From Clostridiaceae bacterium (GTDB taxonomy: Bacteria; Bacillota; Clostridia; Oscillospirales; Acutalibacteraceae), in contig JAEEHZ010000170.1 of NCBI GenBank assembly GCA_016281115.1, positions 1-9,350 on the forward strand: 9,350 nucleotides of DNA. The letters run 5' to 3'. Shown in pieces: positions 1-6,404 of the stretch (the stretch's first letter is position 1; each line of letters opens with the position of its first letter). Below the pieces are notes generated by a model. That model ran no database searches, had not been told where the DNA came from, and worked only from the letters and a program-made list of their open reading frames with translations. Made by a program: the position numbers and the translations under genes.

Positions 1-141
1 CATATTATGGCGATAATCAAATGTATAATAGATATTATTGCGGCGGCAGGCACAATATACAGCATCGCGAAATTCACCAAAATAATAAACCGCAGAAAAA
101 GAGCCTCGCGCAAGGCTGCAAATGAAGAAGAAAATCAATAA
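1..141 (+). CDS. C-terminal end of a small, probably membrane-associated protein (partial)
   Basis: Frame 1 is open from the first base to a TAA at 139-141, giving 46 residues with the start outside the window. The visible part has a hydrophobic stretch of about 20-25 residues (rich in Ile and Ala, containing IIAAAGTIYSIA) followed by a basic region (NRRKRASRK) and an acidic tail (NEEENQ). That pattern suits a final transmembrane helix with a charged cytoplasmic tail. I do not recognise the family. A rho-independent terminator begins 16 bases after the stop, which supports a real gene end here. The IAA...IYSI segment loosely resembles the second helix of the small protein at 8082-8309, but the match is too short to claim homology. 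Confidence 0.55.
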   Translation, partial: HIMAIIKCIIDIIAAAGTIYSIAKFTKIINRRKRASRKAANEEENQ

Positions 142-156
142 ATTGTACACTGTAAC

Positions 157-207
157 GGTGACCGCTCAGCGAAAGTTTTTTCTGTTGAGCGATCACCTTT
201 ATTTTTT
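157..207 (+). terminator. Rho-independent terminator after the first partial gene
   Basis: The arms GGTGACCGCTCA (157-168) and TGAGCGATCACC (186-197) pair over 12 positions with one mismatch, around a 17-base loop. They are followed directly by a T-rich run (198-207). It separates the partial gene from the serine dehydratase promoter. Confidence 0.85.
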
Positions 208-235
208 CGCCCATTTAATGTTTTATCAAAAACGG

Positions 236-264
236 TTGAAATACCCGATAAACTGTGATAACAT
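236..264 (+). promoter_or_regulatory. Putative sigma-A promoter of the serine dehydratase gene
   Basis: TTGAAA (236-241) is separated by 17 bases from TAACAT (259-264). TG at 256-257 forms an extended -10 element. The site lies downstream of the preceding terminator and about 35 bases before the start codon. The -10 hexamer matches consensus at only four of six positions, so the call rests mainly on spacing, the TG extension and location. Confidence 0.45.
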
Positions 265-297
265 ATATTCAGTTATTTTTAGGATGGTAAATATATA

Positions 298-1497
298 ATG
301 AAATCTATTCGCGAAATTTACAAAATAGGCAAAGGTCCCTCAAGCTCACACACAATGGGTCCTAACAAAGCCGCAATACTTTTCAGAAACGAAAACCCTG
401 ACGCAGACAGGTTTAAGGCGGAGCTTTTCGGCTCGCTTGCCAAAACGGGAAAGGGTCACCGTACAGACACGGCGATCTGCGACGCTATGCGTCCGATAGA
501 AACCGAAGTTATTTTTCGTACCGACTATGAGGGTGAGCTTCCTCACCCGAATACGCTCGACCTCTACGCATATAAAGACAACAAAGAAATTGCCAAAATG
601 CGCGTTATGAGCATCGGCGGCGGAGATATTTCCATACTCGGCAGACCGGATATTGAAACTCCCGATATATATTTGGAAAAAAACTTTACCGAAATACGTA
701 ACTTTTGCAGAGACAGGAACATTCGCCTAAGCGATTATGTAGAACTTGTAGAGGGTAAATCCATCTGGGATTTTCTGTTTGACGTGTGGAACGCCATGAA
801 AAAATCAATAAACGAGGGGCTTGTAAAAGAAGGCAAACTTGAAGGCGGTTTGGGCGTTTCCCGTTACGCGAGATACCTTTATAATCAGCGTCACATTGAC
901 GAAAGCGCGGTAACACGTGAAAACAGGATCGTTTGCTCCTATGCGTTTGCCGCAAGCGAAGAAAATGCCGACTGCGGAACAATAGTTACCGCTCCCACCT
1001 GCGGAGCCTGCGCAGTCGTTCCGTCTGTACTTAAATATATGCAGGAAAAGCATAATTTTACGGATAAACAAATCTTAAAAGCGCTCGCAGCGGCAGCGGT
1101 TATAGGCAACGTAGTTAAAACAAATGCGTCCATAAGCGGAGCCGAATGCGGATGTCAGGCAGAGATAGGCACCGCCTGCTCTATGGCGGCGGCAGGCTTG
1201 GCGGAGCTTTTTGAAATGGGCTTGCACCAGATAGAATATGCGGCAGAGGCTTCTCTTGAGCATCACCTGGGGCTTACGTGCGACCCTCTTTGCGGTCTTG
1301 TGCAGATACCGTGCATAGAGCGCAACGCCGTTGCAGCAATGCGCGCCATAAACTCACTCAGCCTTGCCAACTTTCTTACAGGCGCCAGAAAGATATCGTT
1401 TGATATGGTCGTAAAAACAATGTACAACACAGGGCGCGACCTGAAAAGGGAATATAAAGAGACATCGGAAGGCGGACTTGCGGAAATTTATAAATAA
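298..1497 (+). CDS. sdaA: L-serine ammonia-lyase (serine dehydratase), iron-sulfur type, single chain
   Basis: Converts L-serine to pyruvate and ammonia in the cytoplasm using a [4Fe-4S] cluster. The N-terminal beta-type domain (about residues 3-125) carries the SSSHTMGP signature (15-22). The alpha domain (about 140-395) carries the cluster region: C286 in GAECGCQ, C328 in TCDP and C339 in QIPCIERN. The spacings of 42 and 11 residues equal those of the cluster ligands I recall for Legionella serine dehydratase (343, 385, 396). At 399 residues it is shorter than the roughly 450-residue E. coli enzymes, mainly in the beta domain, and lacks a C-terminal cysteine tail. It has extra cysteines (C235, C238, C284, C294, C332). 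The ATG has an AGGATGG ribosome site 10 bases upstream (281-287). It appears monocistronic, with its own promoter and a 182-base gap after it. Confidence 0.95.
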   Translation: MKSIREIYKIGKGPSSSHTMGPNKAAILFRNENPDADRFKAELFGSLAKTGKGHRTDTAICDAMRPIETEVIFRTDYEGELPHPNTLDLYAYKDNKEIAKMRVMSIGGGDISILGRPDIETPDIYLEKNFTEIRNFCRDRNIRLSDYVELVEGKSIWDFLFDVWNAMKKSINEGLVKEGKLEGGLGVSRYARYLYNQRHIDESAVTRENRIVCSYAFAASEENADCGTIVTAPTCGACAVVPSVLKYMQEKHNFTDKQILKALAAAAVIGNVVKTNASISGAECGCQAEIGTACSMAAAGLAELFEMGLHQIEYAAEASLEHHLGLTCDPLCGLVQIPCIERNAVAAMRAINSLSLANFLTGARKISFDMVVKTMYNTGRDLKREYKETSEGGLAEIYK

Positions 1498-1539
1498 AAA
1501 GCTTGTTTTTCACATTTTAGACATATATAATTATGCAAA

Positions 1540-1630
1540 GCGTGAATTTTGCCCATATTAAATTCGCTGTTTAATGTGCTTTTTGTGGATTTTTATGAAT
1601 TAATACTTTTTTTAATGCAAAAAAAGCATT
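1540..1630 (+). terminator. Possible weak terminators in the serine dehydratase-muramidase gap
   Basis: The gap 1498-1679 is AT-rich and holds no gene. One imperfect hairpin pairs GCG-AATTT (1540-1549, two-base bulge) with AAATTCGC (1560-1567). A second region can fold as AATGC-A7-GCATT (1614-1630) followed by TTTA, or alternatively as C-T7 with A7-G (1606-1626). None has the strength of the terminators at 157 or 3378, so termination of the upstream gene here is tentative. Confidence 0.3.
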
Positions 1631-1634
1631 TTTA

Positions 1635-1643
1635 TGATATTAT
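1635..1643 (+). promoter_or_regulatory. Possible extended -10 promoter element of the muramidase gene
   Basis: TATTAT (1638-1643) preceded by TG at 1635-1636 makes an extended -10 motif 37 bases before the muramidase start codon. No convincing -35 hexamer lies 16-18 bases upstream. Support is positional only. Confidence 0.3.
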
Positions 1644-1679
1644 GTTTGTAAATAATAATAGATAAGTGAGGAGATTTTT

Positions 1680-3359
1680 ATGAAGAAAGGATTATTAAGA
1701 TCGATCGTCTCAATTGTGCTGGTTGCAATAATGTGCGTAAGCCTTGTTACAATATCGGCATATGCGGACGACTGGGGCAACGGCACATATAAGGTTGTTG
1801 CAGACACATTGTCTATCCGCAGCGACCCGGAAGTAGCCGATAACAAGATCGGCAAAATAACAAAAGGAACAACCATAGTTGTAACCGATATAATCGGCAG
1901 CGCATGGGGCTACACCACCGTAAACGATATATCGGGCTGGGTAAGTATGGAGTATTTGCAGTTCCAGAGTTTCGACCTTACCCTTCCTGTTTCTCACTTT
2001 TATGTAAACTGCGACGCCCTGAGCGTTAGATCTCAGGTAAAAACATCTTCTAAGCTTATGGGTACTCTTGACAGAGACACTATAGTTAACGTAGACAGAA
2101 CACTTGACGTTTGGTCACACGTTACTTATGAAGATGTTAAAGGCTGGGTTATGACAAAATATCTTATTAAGCGTTACGAATCGCTTGAAAAAGACGTTGC
2201 ACAGAGTTTCTCCAGCTGTAAAGTTTTCAAAAACGCAAATCTTCGCACAGGTCCCGGCTCAGAATATAATGTAAGAATGGTAATCCCCGGTGATGATACT
2301 ATAACTGTGTCTATGGTAAAGAACGGCTTTGCATTTACATCTTATGAAGACACATTGGGCTGGGTATCACTTGACCTGCTCGACTATAAAGGAAAGAGCA
2401 AAGCTACCGCGCTTGAGCCTTTCTCCAGATCGGCAACAATGACAGCAGGCGACGGCGCTGTTTATGCAAACGGCGTTGACCTTTCCAAATGGAACGGAAC
2501 AAAAATAGATTGGCCTCTGCTCAAAGAAAGCGGAATAGACTTTGTTATCCTCAAAGTCGGCAGCACCACAGGCGGAAAAGACTCAAGCTTTGACGATTAC
2601 TATCAGCAGGCAAAGGCCGTAGGCATTGACGTAGGCGCATATTTCTACACATATGCACAGTCTGTAACTGCCGCTGAAAAAGACGCGAAAATGTGTATGG
2701 AATGGCTCAAGGGAACACAGCTTGAATATCCTGTTTTCTATGACATTGAAGATACGTCAAAGAACGGTCAAATCAACCTCAGCAAAACTACCTGCACAAA
2801 AATGTGTGAAAAATTCTGTGACACATTGCTCTTAAACGGCTGGTATCCCGGAATATATACAATGGTAGCTTGGTGGAGCAGCAAACTTGATTACAACGTG
2901 CTCGGCGGCAAGTATGAATCTTGGGTAGCAAGAGTTGCCAGCAGAACATCTTCTGCACAATGCACTCCTTCCGGCACATATGATTACGCTTCTCAGTTCG
3001 GTATGTATCAGTGGAACTGGTGCGGCAGATTGCCGGCGATCAAGGGCGTAGATGTTGACCTTGATGTAGCATATAAAGATTTCCCGTCTATCATCAAAAA
3101 GAAGAATCTTAACGGCTTTAACAGCACAGGCTCCAGAAGCTATTATGTTGAAAAAATGTACGGTGATGCAACAAACGACGAAGATGTTAATATGAACGAC
3201 GTTGTATATATGCAAAAGACAATAGCAAAGCTTGCCGAAATGAACGAAGAAGAATTTGTTCTTGCCGATGTAAACGGCGATGAAGCATTGACTCTCGACG
3301 ATGTTGTTTCCTTACAGCAATATATTGCGGGACTTAAAAAAGTATTTGCAATGGGTTAA
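1680..3359 (+). CDS. Secreted GH25 muramidase with three SH3b-like repeats and a C-terminal dockerin
   Basis: An exported peptidoglycan hydrolase, 559 residues. Residues 1-29 are a signal peptide (KK, hydrophobic core, cleavage likely after AYA). Three SH3b-like repeats follow at about 36-95, 107-162 and 178-234, each with an L-S/R-R-S/G core and a GWV near the end; such repeats usually bind cell wall. The GH25 domain (about 262-470) begins with NGVDLSKWNG and has the acidic residues expected for muramidase cleavage: D267, D355 and E357 in YDIED, and the DVDLDVAY stretch (D458-D462). A dockerin (about 494-556) has two EF-hand-like repeats: D496/D500/N504/D507 and D530/N532/D534/D541. The first repeat is degenerate, with Thr at calcium position 3. 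AGGAG (1669-1673) lies six bases before the ATG. The signal peptide and dockerin argue against a phage lysin. Its natural role (wall remodelling, or attack on other bacteria) is not shown by the sequence. Confidence 0.92.
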   Translation: MKKGLLRSIVSIVLVAIMCVSLVTISAYADDWGNGTYKVVADTLSIRSDPEVADNKIGKITKGTTIVVTDIIGSAWGYTTVNDISGWVSMEYLQFQSFDLTLPVSHFYVNCDALSVRSQVKTSSKLMGTLDRDTIVNVDRTLDVWSHVTYEDVKGWVMTKYLIKRYESLEKDVAQSFSSCKVFKNANLRTGPGSEYNVRMVIPGDDTITVSMVKNGFAFTSYEDTLGWVSLDLLDYKGKSKATALEPFSRSATMTAGDGAVYANGVDLSKWNGTKIDWPLLKESGIDFVILKVGSTTGGKDSSFDDYYQQAKAVGIDVGAYFYTYAQSVTAAEKDAKMCMEWLKGTQLEYPVFYDIEDTSKNGQINLSKTTCTKMCEKFCDTLLLNGWYPGIYTMVAWWSSKLDYNVLGGKYESWVARVASRTSSAQCTPSGTYDYASQFGMYQWNWCGRLPAIKGVDVDLDVAYKDFPSIIKKKNLNGFNSTGSRSYYVEKMYGDATNDEDVNMNDVVYMQKTIAKLAEMNEEEFVLADVNGDEALTLDDVVSLQQYIAGLKKVFAMG

Positions 3360-3377
3360 TGAAAAGTAATTAATATT

Positions 3378-3422
3378 ATCCCCCAAAGGTTTATAAGAGC
3401 CTTTGGGGGATATTTTTATTTT
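3378..3422 (+). terminator. Strong rho-independent terminator after the muramidase gene
   Basis: ATCCCCCAAAGG (3378-3389) and CCTTTGGGGGAT (3400-3411) form a perfect 12-bp stem with a 10-base loop. A T-rich run to about 3422 follows, 18 bases past the muramidase stop. The same stem could also stop transcription from the convergent minus-strand gene at 3466-3912, though its T tract on that strand is poorer. Confidence 0.93.
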
Positions 3423-3465
3423 AGTTTTGTTATTCATTAACAGCGAACATTAATTATCATTTGTT

Positions 3466-3912
3466 TTATAGATACTCTTCCAGTTCTTTTACAAGGTCGC
3501 TCTCTATTGCAATGAGCTCGTGGGTGAGATTTACGACTTCTTCTTCTGCGCTGGAGTATTGATTCAAATATTTGTTAAGCGATTTTATTCCCATATTGCT
3601 GCCCTCCGTCATAAGGTCGGCTATGGTGCTGTCGCTCGCGTCCGCGGCAAGCTTGAACGTTGTCTTTGTCCACGACATAACCTTTGCAACAGGATGCGGG
3701 TCTTTTTCGTCACAACCGTATTTATTGAGCAAAACGTGTGTCCTGTTGCCGAGCTCGCTGTGCCTGTCTTTTGAATAATTGAGTATGCTCTTCAGCTTAT
3801 CGCTTGTTACCTTGTCAATAACGTCGTCAATTGAATCAACTCCCATTTTAATGCCCGCGTTGCACTCTTTAAGAAGTGATATGGTGTCTTTGTTTACTGT
3901 TGTTGTGTTCAT
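3466..3912 (-). CDS. DUF2383-like helical-bundle protein of unknown function
   Basis: A soluble, all-helical protein of 148 residues with no signal peptide or membrane segment. The predicted helices (about 8-33, 38-65, 73-105, 108-147) suggest a four-helix, ferritin-like bundle. Recognisable conserved-looking blocks are NAGIKMGVDSIDDVIDKV near the N-terminus, DRHSELGNRTH (49-59), the PVAKVMSW block (about 74-81), and NMGIKSLNKYLNQY near the C-terminus. I recall similar short proteins in many Clostridia annotated as DUF2383 or hypothetical. The family assignment is from memory of the pattern and the function is unknown; ferritin-like folds suggest but do not prove metal binding. The gene is alone on this strand. 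AGGAG (complement of 3922-3926) sits nine bases before the ATG. It converges with the muramidase gene and is divergent from gtrA. Confidence 0.7.
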   Translation of the reverse strand: MNTTTVNKDTISLLKECNAGIKMGVDSIDDVIDKVTSDKLKSILNYSKDRHSELGNRTHVLLNKYGCDEKDPHPVAKVMSWTKTTFKLAADASDSTIADLMTEGSNMGIKSLNKYLNQYSSAEEEVVNLTHELIAIESDLVKELEEYL

Positions 3913-3997
3913 AATGTTTTTCTCCTTTTGTTTTTCTATAATTATTTCTCATTTGGCAAAAAATATACATAAATATGTACAACACCCGCCTAAAGCA

Positions 3998-4026
3998 TTG
4001 ACATATATAAGCAAAAAGAGTAGAAT
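3998..4026 (+). promoter_or_regulatory. Near-consensus sigma-A promoter of the gtrA-glyQS operon
   Basis: A perfect -35 TTGACA (3998-4003), exactly 17 bases, then -10 TAGAAT (4021-4026, five of six matches). The expected transcript start near 4033 leaves a leader of about 32 bases before the gtrA GTG. That is too short for a T-box or other riboswitch. Confidence 0.8.
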
Positions 4027-4064
4027 TTCAAGGAATAGGATATCTGGAAAGGAAGTAAATATCG

Positions 4065-4583
4065 GTGAAAAGACAAGATAAAAACTCTGGAAATAAAAAG
4101 CAAAGCTTTATAATAAGATTAATAAAATCTGACTTCTTTATTTATATAATTTTCGGCGTTGTGGCAACGGTCGTAAATATGGTAGCATTTCGAATATTCA
4201 ATTCCACCCTGCCGTTCGACGTCATAGTAACGCAAAACGTTTCTTATGTTTTGGCTTGGATAATATCATTTTTTGTTGCGTTTTTCTGCAACAAGTTTTT
4301 TGTTTTCAAAAGCAAAAGCATGGAGCCGAAAATCTTTTGGAAAGAGTTTGCGGGCTTTTTTACCGCAAGAATATTTTCGCTGTTTGTGCATATAGGCATC
4401 GCGAACCTTTGCGTTTTCGCAGGACTTACGGGAGATGTTGTAATCGGCACAATGGTATTTGCCAAACTGCTCGACGATGTATCTAATCTTATAGGAAACA
4501 TCGCAGAGGTAATACTCAATTATATTTGCAGCAAGCTCTTCATCTTCAAAAACAAAAAGCCCGAAACAGATGAAAATAAATAA
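4065..4583 (+). CDS. GtrA-family polytopic membrane protein
   Basis: A 172-residue membrane protein with four predicted transmembrane helices at about 23-45, 56-81, 95-120 and 128-151. Helices two and four each end in a similar motif (NKFFVFK at 76-82, SKLFIFK at 146-152), typical of GtrA/DPMS-type proteins. Members are linked to moving lipid-linked sugars across the membrane for envelope polysaccharide or teichoic acid glycosylation. The substrate here cannot be told, and no glycosyltransferase is adjacent. The start is a GTG chosen because AAAGGAAG (4048-4055) sits nine bases upstream; no good in-frame ATG lies nearby. Both termini are Lys/Asn-rich and probably cytoplasmic. It is first in an apparent operon, ending 24 bases before glyQS. 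Confidence 0.85.
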   Translation: MKRQDKNSGNKKQSFIIRLIKSDFFIYIIFGVVATVVNMVAFRIFNSTLPFDVIVTQNVSYVLAWIISFFVAFFCNKFFVFKSKSMEPKIFWKEFAGFFTARIFSLFVHIGIANLCVFAGLTGDVVIGTMVFAKLLDDVSNLIGNIAEVILNYICSKLFIFKNKKPETDENK

Positions 4584-4607
4584 TTTAACGAACAAGGAGA
4601 AAGCGTT

Positions 4608-5984
4608 ATGGATAATAAAAACAAAACAATGGAAAAAATAGTAGCTCTTTGCAAGGGCAGGGGCTTTGTGTATGCAGGTTCCGAAATTTACGGCGGCTTG
4701 GCAAACACATGGGATTACGGCCCGCTTGGCATGGAGCTTAAAAATAATATAAAAAAAGCGTGGTTAAAAAAATTCGTGCAGGAAAATAAATATAACGTGG
4801 GGCTTGACTCCGCCATACTTATGAATCCCCAGACGTGGATAGCCTCGGGGCATTTAGGCGGATTTTCTGACCCCCTTATGGACTGCAAAGAGTGTAAAAC
4901 ACGCCACAGAGCTGATAATCTTATAGAGGACTTTGACGGCACAAACGTTGCAGGCTGGACGAATGAGCAAATGACCGATTATATAAAAGAAAAACAAATA
5001 CCCTGCCCTAACTGCGGCAAAAATAATTTTACCGATATACGCCAGTTCAACCTTATGTTCAAGACATTCCAGGGCGTTACCGAGGACAGCAAAAGTGAAA
5101 TATATCTTCGACCCGAAACAGCTCAGGGCATATTCGTAAACTTTGCAAACATACAGCGCACAAGCCGCAAAAAAATACCTTTCGGCGTGGCTCAGATAGG
5201 CAAATCATTCAGAAATGAGATAACCCCCGGTAACTTCATATTCCGTGTAAGAGAATTTGAGCAGATGGAGCTTGAATTTTTCTGCAAACCGGGCGAAGAT
5301 TTAGAGTGGTTTGAATATTGGAGAGGTTTCTGCCGCGATTGGCTCTATTCACTTAACATCAAGCCGGAAAACCTCCGTTTGCGCGACCATTCCGCAGAGG
5401 AGCTTTGCTTCTATTCAAAGGCAACGACCGATTTTGAATACCTCTTCCCGTTTGGTTGGGGCGAGCTGTGGGGCGTTGCCGACAGAACCGATTACGACCT
5501 CAATCAACATATCAAAACAAGCGGAAAATCGCTTGAATACTTTGACCCGACAGACAACTCACGTTATGTTCCTTATGTTATCGAGCCGTCGCTCGGCGTT
5601 GAACGTCTGTTTTTGGCTCTCGTTACCGAAGCATACGATGAAGAAACGGTAGGCGAAGACGATACAAGGATAGTAATGCATTTCCACCCTGCTTTAGCGC
5701 CGTTCAAGGCTTGTGTTCTGCCGCTCTCCAAGAAGCTCGGCGAGCAGGCAGAAAAGGTTCAGGAGATGCTTTCAAAACACTTTATGACCGACTATGACGA
5801 CGCAGGCTCAATAGGCAAGCGTTACCGCCGCCAAGACGAGATAGGCACACCTTATTGCATTACGTATGACTTTGACAGCTTAGAGGATAACTGTGTTACC
5901 GTACGTGACCGCGACACAATGGAGCAGCAGCGCATATCCATAGATAAGCTTGCAGATTATATAAACGAAAAAATAGCATTCTAA
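4608..5984 (+). CDS. glyQS: Glycyl-tRNA synthetase, homodimeric class II type
   Basis: Charges tRNA-Gly with glycine in the cytoplasm using ATP; essential for translation. The 458 residues match the usual length of the bacterial alpha-2 enzyme. The N-terminal segment has the motif 1 region (GSEIYGGLANTWDYGPLG, 24-41). A zinc-knuckle-like insertion has two CxxC pairs (C93/C96 and C133/C136). Class II motif 2 is around FRNEITPGNF (201-210) with the EFEQMELEFF stretch after it, and motif 3 is GVERLFLAL (330-338). The anticodon-binding domain spans about 360-455 (HPALAPFKACVLPLSKK; QDEIGTPYCITYD). AAGGAG (4594-4599) lies eight bases before the ATG. It is cotranscribed with gtrA and has no T-box leader of its own, although glycyl synthetase genes in Firmicutes often have one. 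No strong terminator follows directly; only a 4-bp ATTG/CAAT hairpin with TTTT at 5997-6012. Confidence 0.97.
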   Translation: MDNKNKTMEKIVALCKGRGFVYAGSEIYGGLANTWDYGPLGMELKNNIKKAWLKKFVQENKYNVGLDSAILMNPQTWIASGHLGGFSDPLMDCKECKTRHRADNLIEDFDGTNVAGWTNEQMTDYIKEKQIPCPNCGKNNFTDIRQFNLMFKTFQGVTEDSKSEIYLRPETAQGIFVNFANIQRTSRKKIPFGVAQIGKSFRNEITPGNFIFRVREFEQMELEFFCKPGEDLEWFEYWRGFCRDWLYSLNIKPENLRLRDHSAEELCFYSKATTDFEYLFPFGWGELWGVADRTDYDLNQHIKTSGKSLEYFDPTDNSRYVPYVIEPSLGVERLFLALVTEAYDEETVGEDDTRIVMHFHPALAPFKACVLPLSKKLGEQAEKVQEMLSKHFMTDYDDAGSIGKRYRRQDEIGTPYCITYDFDSLEDNCVTVRDRDTMEQQRISIDKLADYINEKIAF

Positions 5985-6040
5985 GCCTCGGTTTCCATTG
6001 ATAACAATTTTTAATTAAACATCTAAGAATAAGATAATAT

Positions 6041-6101
6041 CATTACGCGCAACTTATCCCTCAGCTTTGCTGACACCTTCCTCAAAGAGAGGCTTGTAAT
6101 G
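6041..6101. repeat. MITE-like element with CATTAC/GTAATG ends
   Basis: Terminal inverted repeats CATTAC (6041-6046) and GTAATG (6096-6101) enclose two small internal hairpins: CAGC-TTT-GCTG (6062-6072) and CTC-AAA-GAG within the CCTTCCTC...GAGAGG stretch. The layout resembles short interspersed repeats I recall from Clostridia genomes, which combine a CCCTCAG...CTGACA block with a CTCCCT-type stem. It has no coding capacity. Copy number cannot be checked from one window. Confidence 0.55.
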
Positions 6102-6141
6102 ACAAAATCGACTTATCGAGAACAAAGCAGGGGGCTCTCGT

Positions 6142-6172
6142 CCACCCAGCGGGGGCGCAGCCCCCCGGGTGG
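6142..6172. repeat. GC-rich nested stem-loop
   Basis: CCACCC (6142-6147) pairs with GGGTGG (6167-6172). Inside it GGGGGC (6151-6156) pairs with GCCCCC (6160-6165) around a GCA loop. An alternative pairing is possible between GGGGGCT (6130-6136) and AGCCCCC (6159-6165). There is no T tract, so it is not a standard terminator. Confidence 0.75.
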
Positions 6173-6186
6173 TCGCAAAAGGGATT

Positions 6187-6221
6187 CCAAAGGGAAAACC
6201 GTCGATAGGTTGTCCCTTTGG
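6187..6221. repeat. Nested stem-loop (CCAAAGGGA / TCCCTTTGG)
   Basis: CCAAAGGGA (6187-6195) and TCCCTTTGG (6213-6221) form a perfect 9-bp stem. AACC (6197-6200) and GGTT (6208-6211) continue it inside after one unpaired base on each side. It is the second hairpin of the intergenic cluster. Confidence 0.8.
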
Positions 6222-6230
6222 CGCGTTTTG

Positions 6231-6256
6231 ACTACTTTGTCGCGTGACAAAGTAGT
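6231..6256. repeat. Perfect 11-bp inverted repeat
   Basis: ACTACTTTGTC (6231-6241) and GACAAAGTAGT (6246-6256) are exact reverse complements with a four-base loop (GCGT). A further short stem, TTGCC (6256-6260) with GGCAA (6274-6278), follows at once, and then TGTTAT/ATAACA (6283-6299). Because of the symmetry, both strands encode the same spurious peptide LSRDKVV. Confidence 0.8.
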
Positions 6257-6334
6257 TGCCAGCCCGGCATTAGGGCAAAACGTGTTATTATACATAACAA
6301 AGAAACGGATTCAAATGCTATATGTCAAGAAACA

Positions 6335-6380
6335 ACCCATCAGTCGGCTGCGCCGGCACTTCCCTTTGCGCAAGCCGGCC
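6335..6380. repeat. Second, GC-rich repeat-like relic
   Basis: CCCATCAG followed by GGC-TGC-GCC and then GGCACTTCCC has the same order of blocks as the element at 6041-6101 (CCCTCAG, small hairpin, GACACCTTCC). The palindrome GCCGGC occurs twice (6352-6357 and 6374-6379) and could form a longer stem. It may be a diverged copy of the same family; similarity is patchy. Confidence 0.35.
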
Positions 6381-6404
6381 AACTCTGCGTTTAAATAAAA
6401 ACAG

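Noticed and set aside
1680..3359. Reading the GH25 protein as a phage endolysin
   Set aside because: It has a standard signal peptide and a dockerin, its own strong terminator, and no holin, tail or other phage genes nearby.
3779..4081. A 100-codon plus-strand frame covering the start of the minus-strand helical-bundle gene and the gtrA promoter
   Set aside because: It overlaps a well-supported gene on the other strand and a near-consensus promoter, has no ribosome site, and its peptide resembles no protein I know.
6166..6176. GGGTGG followed by TCGC, slightly reminiscent of the T-box core motif
   Set aside because: It lies downstream of glyQS, is fully used in the 6142-6172 hairpin, lacks the rest of the T-box core and specifier structures, and precedes a DNA repair gene.
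6099..6398. A 99-codon open frame on the plus strand, and a 60-codon frame on the minus strand at 6113-6295, in the glyQS-nfo gap
   Set aside because: Both run straight through the inverted repeats and encode low-complexity, Arg/Ser/Pro-rich peptides. The shared LSRDKVV on both strands is a by-product of the palindrome at 6231-6256. Neither has a convincing ribosome site.
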